Positions 12,401 through 24,400 of a stretch of DNA of 64,000 nucleotides are shown here, in pieces; position 1 is the first letter of the stretch, and the number at the start of each line of letters is the position of its first letter. Both the position numbers and the translations under genes were made by a program. Source of the DNA: Sorex araneus (Eukaryota; Chordata; Mammalia; Eulipotyphla; Soricidae); assembly GCF_027595985.1 (NCBI RefSeq), contig NC_073302.1, forward strand, positions 407,194,503-407,258,502. Reading direction: 5' to 3'. The notes under the pieces were generated by a model. That model had not been told where the DNA came from, made no database searches, and saw only the letters and a program-made list of their open reading frames with translations.

Positions 12401-15400
12401 TGGGTCACACCTGGTGATGCTCAGGGGTTACTTCTGGCTCTGCACTCAGGAATTATTCCTGGCGGTGCTCAGGGAACCATATGGGCTGTCTGGAATCAAA
12501 CCAAGGTTGGCCACGTACAAGGCAAATGCCCTATCCGTTGTGCTATTGCTCCAGCCCCTGGACAACTTTTTTGTTTTTCTTGCTTTTTGGGTTACATCTG
12601 GCGATGCACAGGGGTTACTCCTGGCTTTGCACTCAGGAATTACTCCTGGTGGTGCTCAGGGGATCATATGAGATGCTGGGAATTGAACCTGGGTCGGCTG
12701 CGTGCAAGGCAAATGCCCCTCCCGCTGTGCTATCACTCCAGCCCTTGGGCAGCTTTTTTCAAGAAAAATTTTCTTTAGCTCTTCCATCCATTTTTTGATG
12801 TGGGGTTCTTGTTGAATTTTGTGCGTTAGTATTATCTCTTTCTGGCTTATATTTTAAAAGAATTAGTCAGGCTATAGAGATAGTTAAGGCACTTACTTGC
12901 CTTGCATATGACTGGCCCTGTGGCATATGGTTCTATTTCCAGAATAGCATATGGTCCTCCCAGGCCTACCAGGAGAGGTCCCGGAGCACAGAGCCAGGAG
13001 TAAGCCCTGAGCACTGTAGTCATCTGTGCTGAAAATATTCTAAATTAAAGAATAAGAATTTGTAAACAATAGTAAATTTGGGCCACACCCATTGATTACA
13101 AGTTCTTTATGGCTGATTTAGTGCTACAGCAGCAGAAGTGCAGAGCTGCAGCAGAGACCATGTGGCCTATAAAGGATAAAATATTTCCTATTGGGCCCTT
13201 TATAGAAGAAATTTGCTAACCGCTAATTGATGAGGCAAGTGCACTACTGCAACAATCTAAGAGTGAGAAAACTGCAATTTGGGTTTCAGTGGAATACTGG
13301 GGGTGGTAAAAAGAGGTCAGATGATGGACATAATTTGAACAGATGTGGCTCCAGCAAGATTTTCAGATGGATTTGCATCACACTGGAAACCTCAAAAATG
13401 AATTGTATCATGAAAAGATTAAATAAGTTGCTTTCCACATTGCTCCCAGGCAAAGGCTTGATCAAGTTTAAGTATTAAAGGACTGCTTCCCAAGTGAGAG
13501 GAAACAAAATTTGAAAAGATGATTTAAAAATTGTCAAATTCAAAGTCTTAAAAGTTCCCATCTTTAAAACAAGAAGTGTTAGCCTATAATGTCAGAGATT
13601 AAAAATATCAAAAATAAGCAATAAACCTGGTATTTACATATGTGTCTACAAAATGTATATGCACCTCTATTATCCTCCCTGTGCTGCTGTTATTGCAAAG
13701 ATCAGCACCAGATATGCAGCTCTCAGTGAGTTGTGGTGCTTACTGAGAACTACGCACTTTTATTTTTGCGTAGTTGTTGTGTTTGTCCACCGGGGGGCGT
13801 GGCGTGCTCACGTGAGCTGGAATGCCTGCACACTTTCTGGCTGCAGCCAACACAGGGACCTCTGAGGTGCTCACACACATGTTGGTTGAAGGGGGCACTC
13901 CTGGCCTCAGTGCTTGCACGCGCACCGGGCTGAGGGTCAGAGCAGACACTTCTGCTGCAATTCATGAGTTTAGGCTTGCAAGGCTGGTGCGTTTAGCTGC
14001 TGAGTCATCCACCTCTATTACCAGGTATTACAAAATGTACTTTTAAAACTTACATCCATGAATAAAGATTCTTGTGCAATTGAAAAGAAATGTTTACAAT
14101 ATCAAAACACCTCTGAGATTATCATAAATTTCTTCCTCTGGGATATACATTCACTTCTCAGTGGCCTTTCCTTAGCACCAAAGTATAGCTCTTTTGTAGC
14201 ACCAAATTGGAGCCTCTTTTACACTTTGCTCAAGTAGTTCTTTTATGTCCCTAGATCCCCCACTATTTACAAACTTAATGGGATAATATTGTATTTTCGG
14301 GGGGAAGGGATCTGATTGATTTATTTTTTGGCCACACCTGGCAGTGCTCAGAGCTCACTCAGCGTTTAGATCCCTGGTTCTAAACTCAGGGATCACTTCT
14401 TTTTTGGGGAACCATATGTGGTGTCAGAGATCAAACTGGGTTTGGCCACTTGCAAGGCAAGCACTCTTAGACTATACTCTTTCTCTCTGGCTCCTGTAAT
14501 GGTTTTAATAGGCTTACAGCCTGGCAAACAGTAAGCACTCAATAAATGGTGGATGAATTTAAAATAACATCATAAAATAACAATGGAAGAAACAGTGGGC
14601 ATTAAGAAATCCTTTGGGATTCTAACATTAAAACATTTTTATTCTGTCTTAATTTTATTATGTCAGATAGACAAAGCATTGGAACACAGTCTTTCTTGTA
14701 CTTAAGGATGAATCTTATGGGGTTCAATTTTTTCAGCTTCATTCAGGATTATACACACAACATGCTACTATTAAATGCCTATGGAGTACAATTCAGCAAC
14801 AATAGATAAATATTTGATCAACTGATCTAATTTTTCTATGGTCACCACTTCCCGTGGTCACCATTTTTATATAACTAAACCCTGCTATAGTTTAATTGAC
14901 ATTCATGACCCACTTTCCAAACACCTTTCCGTAAAGATCATCATTATTCTGCCCAAGCAACAGTCTGAGGGGCTGGGCTAACATGCTTGCAACAGGAGCG
15001 GATTCACTCAAATTATATAATTCCTGTGCTACGAACTTCTGTTTCTGCTATGATTTCAAGTATTATGGTCATAGTTTTTTTTCCTAGAATTTTTTTTAGA
15101 AATATGGATCTAAAGAATAAATAAAAAATACTTACACAGTTGGTTGCATTGTTTCTCTGATTTTTCTATATGCTAGTAAGGATGCAGATCCTACTGTCTG
15201 TATAATTAAAGAAACAAACAAAGAAAGCTGCAGGCTTCCACCACAGGGTAACTGCTTGGGGGAGGGGATGTTGGAGTGAGGGCAAAGGGTTACAGAATGC
15301 AAAAAAAAAAACTGTCAAATTTGGTCATTGTGGTTCTATCTCTCTTTGCACTAGGAAACATTCTCTCTTTCAGAGCATGAGAATGAGTAAATCATAAACA

Positions 15401-18400
15401 ATTTACATCTGGACACTATCCAAAATTTAGGATTCACGTATTAATTAATATTCAGGATAAGAAAGAATTAGAATAATAAGGCAAGGCAGAGCTCAAAATT
15501 TCCAGAAGGTGCAAAGCAGAGAAAGGAACCCTCGTGATTTAGAGAGAATGACACTTAAATATACTGTTATTTATCTATTTTTTAACGATTCTGTAATAAA
15601 CAGTTGGAACCATTTTCATTAATGTTGACATCAAGAAAACTAAAGCTTTTCTTTTTAAAATAGAAAAGAAACCAAAGGGAAAAAATTCTGAGGTAGTGTC
15701 AGGAAATCACAGGATAAAGTCAGATGTACAGCAAAGGTAGGTGGAGTATTTGGGGATGAGAGCTCACTTGTGGAACTGTCCTTACGAATGTTCAACTTCA
15801 ATTTTTTTAAAGAAATCACTGGGTTGTGTTTCAAGTTTAGACACCCATCAGAAGCTTGTTTCCCTTGGCATCTCAAAATCAATGTAATTACTTGTATGAC
15901 AAGTGATTTTTTTCTTCACACATAAACCAATGGGTTTGTTCTCACTAGACTCAAGAAAAAAAATTCATTCTCTTCTGATAAAACATAAGCTAGAGAAAGC
16001 ATGTGAAAATGCTTCACAGACAGATCACACATGATTTAACACTAAGACAAAGAAACAGGATCAAATGAATGTAAATACAGTGACAATGAAGTCAGTAAAC
16101 AAATACTTGCTATATACTGCTCTACAGCCCAAAATCACATTAAAGGTTGTTAGTAGAAAAAGAGGAGCACACAAATAAGAGAACTAGAAACTTTCAGAAA
16201 CCACCTAACACATGAACAACTTTATTATCTTATAGATGAAAAAAAAGTAAGGCTTAGATAAATTAGTTGCCACATTAAAAGGAATCAAGGGAAATGGCTC
16301 AGCTGGCAGTAAAACAAATATTCTCTTAATTCCAAGCTTTTTCATGCCAATGTCAATCAACCAGTGTCAAACCAGGCAGCATAATTGCTCCGAGGAAGTG
16401 ACATTACACACTTTCACATCACTGTAATAGCAAGTTGGCATTTGAAACCCACAAGGTGAGCAGTACATTGCCAGATTCATTTAAGTGTGGTGACATAATA
16501 GAAATCCGTCACAGGTGAAGAATGTATGAAGTACAATGATATATTTTCAATTCATGCAAATCCATCATCTCCAAGTTAGACTAAATTTATCTTCATTACA
16601 ATAAACATGGAAGTGACATGTGCATTGATGTGAAATTCTCGCCTAGAGAACTCTGAAAATAAGAACTTATTTAGTAATTATGAGCTCATCTGCTTTATAG
16701 AAATAATGTATAGAAGAATGAATGAAATCAGCCAGAATATCAGCTGATCTGATGCAAATGCCCATCTGTGGGTTGCTCTAAGATGTAATGAAAACCTTCC
16801 AGTGGTCTGAGTGTGGGTGTTGCATGAGGTTGCACACACTTTTGGTCCCAGAGTCGACTTCTGACATCAAGATAATCCTTACCAGACATTTTTTTTCTGC
16901 ATCATGAGATAAATTCTGAAGTTTTAGAAAATGTAATTATTTCTGTTGAAGGGATCAGAATGTAAACGCTTAGATGCTAAGATACAAGCAAAACTTGCAT
17001 TGCATGGAAACTGGTATAAAATTAATTTTGTCAACATTAAATGCTTTTTCTCCAATTTGTTCTGTTTTCTACTCTTTTTTTTCTACATTACTTCACCCCT
17101 CCTAATACTGACATGTTAATATTAAAAATGAGCTCTAGAAACAGGTGAAAAAATTGACACAAATATTTTATTTATAAATGTAATCTGGAAGTCAAAATAG
17201 TACAATAGTTTACTGCACCTAAAAGTCTTTACTTCTGGGAAGAAAAGGATCAGCATGATTTGGTGCATAGTTTTAAAACTATTTTATATCATCAAGAGGT
17301 TTACATAAGGAAAAAACAAGGTATAAAAGTGCTTTATGAATAAAATATTCTTTTTCTTAAACACAACTTTGTGTGTGTGTGTATGTGTGGTGCCGGGGAT
17401 TGAATCTAGGACCTTACATGTATGAGGCAAGTTCTCTACTGCTGAGCCACATCCCTAGCCCCTAAAATATTCTTTTAGTACACCAAAGTCCTAATATTTA
17501 AAAACTAATAAATATTTAGTTTATGTCTCTAAACATATATGAAATAATTATTCAGTTTCTATTAAAAAGACCTAATATACCTAAATAAGAATATCTTTGT
17601 TTAGGGGCTGGAGAGATAATACTGCCCCACATGTGCCTAACTTTAGTGTAATCCCTCACTCAACATGGTCCCCTGAGCATTACAGAGATGACCTCAGTTT
17701 TCTCTGGCACCACAGAGGTTGAACTGCAGCACACCTTTGAGCCCTATAATTGGCTAAAATCACTGGAAATGCTCCCTGGGTCTTTTGAGCACTGCTTGTG
17801 AGATCACCCCCCAATCCTAACCCTACCCCTGCAAAAAAACAAAAACAAAAACAAAAAACTTTGTTTAAAGATATTAAAGTAAGGCCTGCCTTCCTTCCTT
17901 TCCTCTTTCTTTCAATTCCTCCTTCCTCTCTCCTCTACTCTTCTACTCCCCTCCCTTCCTTTCTCTGTTCCTCTTTTCTCCTCTCCTCTTTATTACTACA
18001 TAGCACAACATAAATTGGGTCAAACTCTGTCCTTAATGGTGGAATCAAGCCAAATATGTATTATGAAAGCATTGTCTTATTAAGTATGTATTACTAAATA
18101 TCACACTGTCTTGAGAGATGTGATATTTATTAATATTTATCAGCTTCTGAAACAGGCTGCGTATCATTTCACAATTAGTGAGCAAGGGATGTAGTATTTT
18201 GTTTAAGAAAAACTAGCTTCATATCCAAAACTGAAAAGAGAAATGTTGGTTTTCTTAAAAGACTAACAAAATGACACATCTAGTTTGACAATGTATATTT
18301 TCTAGAGGTTTTATTGTTCTTTTAGCTTTTACTGTAGTATACCAATTTTGCTAGGTTGATCAATACAGCAAAGACTATGAAAAACATGAGATTCTGTCTG

Positions 18401-21400
18401 TAAACCTACAACTAAGACAGAAATTTATCTTAATTTGGGGGGCCTCTCAGGCAGTGCTCAGGAGTGCTGGGTCCCCTCTTAGCAATACTTGGCAGCAGTG
18501 ATGCAGTGCTAAGGTCCTGTGGTATCAGGGATTACCTGGTCTACTCTAGTCTAGTGATTCTCAGGGTGACACTTATTTTATAATGAAAAGTAAGACTTTT
18601 TTTTTAACAAGGAAGAATGTGTAAAGCTTTAGGCAAAAAAAAAATCACATCTAAATGAGTATTTCAGGAATATGTAAAATGCCGGGTAGAGCATGTTCCT
18701 GGCAGAATTCGATTCTAGGGAGAGTGAGTGCACAGACAATGCCTGGGAGGGAAGCGAGGGCTGGAGAAGCCGGGGCTCACCTGTATTCTCCAAAAGTGCC
18801 ATCATCTTCCTTCATGGGCTGGATTTCAGGATCCGCATGAGCATCTTCCTTTTCTTTAACTAAAATTTTAATTGAAATAATTATTTATGCTCCTGAGTTC
18901 CCTTATTTAAAAGTTGCAGTCTTTTAGAAATACAGCAGTAGAGAATAATTCTCTACATTGTCGATGCCATAAATCCAGTTCTCTGACATAACCACACATC
19001 ATGTGTTTTGATTTTATAATCACTCCTAGGCAATGAAATAGAATGAACATTTATCTACATACAAAACTGACTTCATGTAAGCATTCTGATACAAGTCTCT
19101 TACCTGATGAAGAAAAAAAAAATCTTAGATTTCTAAGGTTTCTTGTCTATTCCCTATTTGTTTTCTATATGCAGGTTATTCATGTTGCACTTCTGTTCTT
19201 TTGCAAATTTTCCTTGTCATTGAAGAGAAAACGGCCAAAGAAAACATAAACTAACTACACTGAATAAAACATTAGTCATCTATGGAAAGCATGTCATATA
19301 TCATAGTAGCACGGTCACACTTCCTGTGAGAAAACTTTATGAACTTTCTCCTTGGCTGGTTGATTTTAGTCTGTTTCCAGACTCATAATAATTTACTTGG
19401 AGCCTAATGATACAGAGTCACTCATATCTTCAGGCAACAAATTAATTTTATTTCTCTAAATGCATTCCAATATTTGACATGATTCGGTTGCCATTACATA
19501 AGTAGGGATCAAATACAGTTTCAACAACAACAACAACAACAACAACGAAACTCTATGGCTCTGGGAAGACGCACATTGGAGTCTACACAATTGTCCTCCT
19601 GGTTTCTTTTTAATTAAATGGCTAATTACACAACATTATAAGAAAATTTAAATCTATTTTTTTTTTTTTTGCTTTTTGGGTCACATCTGGCAATGCTCAG
19701 GGGTTACTCCTGGCTCTGCACTCAGGAATTACTCCTGGCGGTGTTCAGGGGACCATATGGGATGCTGGGATTCGAACTCGGGTTGGTTGCCTGCAAGGCA
19801 AATACCCTACCCATTGTGCTATCGCTCCAGCCCCTAGAAAATTTAAATCTTTCTTACCTGGATATTTACCACCCTTGTTTCTTCTGATGAAGCAAACTAT
19901 CAGCAAAATTAAGATAAGGAGAGCAACGGCACACATGAGACCGATGAACCAGCCCTGAGTTGCAATATCCACTTGACGACTTGCCATTGCTGGAAAACAA
20001 ATGAATGGTGTTTGTGGGAATGGGGTGAGGATAGGATCATAAAAACCACTGTATTTCCTTGTAATAAAACTTGCAATATAGATGACCTTTTGTATATGTT
20101 ACACATGAAATCTTGTGGTCATCAAATAAGAAATACAAAAATTCAACATCTAAAAAATCTAGAAACTGTCATTAATTAAATTAAACAGAAAAATCTGAAT
20201 GTGAATTACCATTAAATGCTAACACACCTTAATAAACACTGTGCTCGTGGTTATTTTAGTTTTATATTTTCAGTAAAAACACAGTGCAAAAACTAAGTAG
20301 AAACATTAACTGCTCATAGAATAAACTGTACATTAAGTACAATGTAAGAAAATAAGACTGAATTTTAAACAGAACAGAATGTATATATTCAATGGAGTAT
20401 TTTTCCTTCAAAGAAACCACTTTGGGAGGCTAATATAATGCTGTCATTTAAAAAAGGTGTCTTGGAAATCTTCTATTAAAAAAGAAAACTTCCATACAAG
20501 AAACCTTCCATATAAAATAACTAATTATATTATTTTTTATAAAACACCTCAATGTGCACCCAAAATACTAGATTTTTTAAAAAATTCATCTCATTTACAG
20601 GAGTCGGTTCTGAATGACTCTTGGAAATTTCTGAAAAATCTTATTTATTATTAAAGGATCAAAATTCAATTCTGTTTAGAGTTCATCAAAAGATCTAAAA
20701 TTTATCTTGATTAGTGGAATAAATATTGGAAGAAGTGACCAGTTTAAAGAGAAAATACTCATTCACATGTATATGCATTCTTTAGGTCTTTAGCTATTCT
20801 GTTTTAGTAAATAAATGTGAAAATCCTTATTCAGTCACAGTCACAATATGCAAATCTCCTAAGAAAAAACTAAGAATTAACATTTCTGGTATTATTCAAA
20901 AGTGTCAATCAAATGGGACAAAGTGCAGCATTAATGGCTATTTAGACATGCCCACAAGGATTTTTTTCATAAATTGATATGAATCCCTCTTTACAAAGAC
21001 CTTTCATTTCTCTTTTGACCATGATCAAGTTAAAAGTTTTTCTTCTTTTGCCTTCGCAAGCATGACTAGATCATGCTTTCAATTTGAAGTTCTTTTGAAT
21101 ACATTTAACACGACTGGGTTAGGTGTATGTGATCTCTAGATGCAGAAATAAGCATGACTATGCACATCCCAGTTCTGCTATATGTTGCAAAAATAGCATC
21201 TTATTCCCTTTTTCCCCTCCAAAATATGGGGAGAAAAATTATATGCTTAACATCAAGCATGAAGAAGAATATGAAGATATATGTAGCTGTACATATAAAA
21301 AAAATAAAATGCGAGGTGAAAATACATGATCTGGAACATAAGTCAAATGCCAATAGCCTTTCCTCAATAGCACCTCTGTTAGAGGGATTTTGAGGTAAAT

Positions 21401-24400
21401 TATAAGCAGACACCACTGAAGCATGAGTAGAGGTGACCCCTCTCCATACATGTACCATAGTTCGAGTGAGAACAACAACTTTGCTTGACTGCCTGTTACG
21501 TAAGAAGGGCCCTAAAGGCCAGAAAGGACTGTGAGAGGACAGAAGTCTTCCCAGGACCCTTGAAAGTTACGCTAACTATAGATACTCAAACAGTCCCAGG
21601 TGTGGCCACAAGGGTGCATCACCCCACACTCAAATAAAGACAAAACAAAGCCTATTTCTTCCTGAGCCTGAGTTTTCCTTTTGTAGTTAAAAATTACTTT
21701 TTTTCCCGATAAGTTACTATCATGGACATTACAGAAATTCAGAGAAACACTGTGTCACTGACAGGTGTGCTTTCTGTGCTGAGCCCCGGAAGCATCACTG
21801 TGGCATCTGAGTTTTCATAGCTGGGTATTAGGACCAGGTAGAAAAGTTAATGAAGATTTTCACTTATCTGAAATCTTTTACCAGCAAGTTATATTCGAGT
21901 ATTACTTGAGTAATGCAGAAAGTAGGGATTCAAACAAATAAATGTAAAGAGCATGAAAAAAAGAAAATAAACCAGGGGAATAAAACTTGCTTTGCTTTTT
22001 AGGGATTATCTTTAATTACAGTCTCCTATTATCACTTTGCTTGCTTTAGTAGGGATAACCTATGTTCTGGGTTGTCTTTGAGAAAAAAATGCTCTTGAGT
22101 TCTTAGAATGATCTAATCAACTCAGAAGGCACTGTGACTAGTTGTTATATGCTATTTATGAGTACTTCATGATGGAAAAAAATGTTCTCTTTAGTTAGAG
22201 TAGCTAGAAATGCTTAGAAAGGTGGAAATGATTATCAACCAAATTTAGTGGCGAGTGAGTAAAAATTTGTCAGTGCCAGTAAAAGTAAATCTGCTTTCAG
22301 TTCTTGGCATGTTTTTGTCTTTGTTTTAGGGTCACTCCCAACAGAACTCAGGTGTGCTCCTGGTTCTGTGCTCAGGGCTCACTCCAGACAGTGATCGGAG
22401 GAATATGTGTGGTGCAGGGTGCCAGAGATCCAAATGGGGTGGCCACTAGCAAGGCAAATGTCTTAATCCCCTGTGCCTTAAGTCTGCCAGATATTCTCTC
22501 TGGTTCCCCTCTTGTTATCACCTTCTCGGAAATATGAGAAAAAGAGAGACACTGTAATTGGGGGAGAGAGATGAGAGAGGAAGAGGATGACATGGGTGAC
22601 AATGTAAGGTCCAAAAGGAGTATCAATGAGATGGTGAGCATCAGGACATCACCTTGGCCTTGTTTGATTTGTTTTTCAGTCTATACCATAGGAAAAAAAT
22701 GTTTAAATGACATCTCAACAGTCCAGACTACAAAATGCAGAGACAGGCGTATTAAGAAGATTCATAAAATAAGCAGAGATGGTCTAGGCCTCTGAAATGA
22801 GCAGAGAGGAGAAGGAGCAGAGTGAGAGAGGGAGGAGAGAGAGAGAAAGACAGAGAGAGAGAGAACTGACACTCATGTCTCAAAACTTAGGGTGGAGGAG
22901 AGGAGAAGCAAGAGCAGAGGAACACAATGCATGCTTTTACACTGGAGTCTCTCCTGAAGCTCTAAAAGAGTTGCTCCTGAAGCAATATGTTAACCAAGAT
23001 CACTAGGGTTTAGTTAATACTTTTTTTTCATAGTTACATTTATATATATATAAGAGGTGCTGGCAAAAACTGGCGGTCGTTTTGTCCTAACCTTCCATGG
23101 CTGGCACACAAGAACCCCCACCCCTGACAACTACTCACCTTAAACTTCCTGCCAACTACAGGTAAATCACAGAATAAATTATTTTCTTTTCCAAGGAGTT
23201 TGCTTTTTGTTATGCAAAAAATTAAAATGCTGCAACTTGATTTTGTGCATTGAACCTAACTCTAAGTAGCAAGCTCAAAGGACATGTGCCTTTAGGGGTT
23301 CAGACTAGCTGGAGACACACAACCAAGTGCTAAGTGAAGCTGTCATTTCTGAGAAAACCTGTTCCTCTTATGGTGTGGGTCTCTGGGGCCCTGCATTTCC
23401 AGTGTGGTGAAAGGTTCCCTTCCATATTGGAAGGCAGAGTCTCTTCCTGTTTTAGCTGGATGACCTGAGCTCCACCTTTCGGGTTACTGACAGAGCTACA
23501 TTGCAGGACTGTTGTATGGATGAAATGAGAAAAGCCAGAAGGTCCATTTGCTTGTACAGATCAGAGGTTAACTCATGCTAGTGCTATTACTATTACTGCA
23601 TTCTAGCTGTTCCTGAACATAATATCTACCTGAACTTTGGTTTTGAAAGAGCAAACAATTCTATGAATTGTTTTGAATACTATGATTATCTTTAAAATGT
23701 AACACATATTTTCTTAAAACTTTGCACAAACAAATATGAAAATACAAGAAACAACAGGCAATTTTTTCTTTGAACATTATAATTTTAGCATGTGAATACT
23801 TAGAAATTATTAAGTATTACCTTTTTTAAACAAATGATTGTTTATTTTCTAAACTCTGACACATGAAAAATAATAATGCTTGGGTTATGAAAGATAAAAA
23901 ATAAGCTCTGTTAATGGTTTCTACAAGAAATGCAACATTTCCTTAAGAGTCCATTAAGTGGTAAAATATAAGATGGATGGATGAAACAAGTGAACACATA
24001 CCACACAACCCTTCTTTAAATGTAAGCATGCGTCATTTTCCATCTGGTGGCAAATATAACTATTCTTGTATCTTATATAACTGCTTTATTTTAGAAAATT
24101 TACTTTTTACTTAGGTACTTTCATAATCTTAAACAATGAAAATATAAATATGGCAAATTTGTGATTATACTGAAACACAAAAATTGAACAATTTTCTGTT
24201 TGTGATTATAATGAAACACAAAAATTGAACAGTTTTCTGTTCTACTCCAATTTAATCTATTTACATCAGCTGTTTGGGTTCCATTGGGTTCAGTATGACT
24301 CTAAAAACTTATGATTTTAACACTAAGTTATTTCAGATTCACAATAATTCCAAACATTCATCTAAAACTCTGAGGGCAAGCTCACAGCTACAACTGATGT

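Larger units (their letters stand above)
11600..12850 (-). mobile_element. Antisense L1 fragment interrupted by two SINEs
   Basis: The plus strand reads complement of L1 3' region and ORF2: TGAGTACTATTCCATTGAGC, GGAATTGCTGGACCACATGA, TTTGATTTGCATTTCACTAG, then after the SINEs CCATTTTTTGATGTGGGGTT. Short frames only. Confidence 0.7.

Noticed and set aside
12368..12778. 136-codon plus ORF with repeated ALHSGI-type strings
   Set aside because: Translation of two antisense SINEs. The same peptides recur at every SINE copy.
13733..14046. Several overlapping 65-75 codon ORFs on both strands
   Set aside because: All lie in one GC-rich patch and none resembles a known protein.
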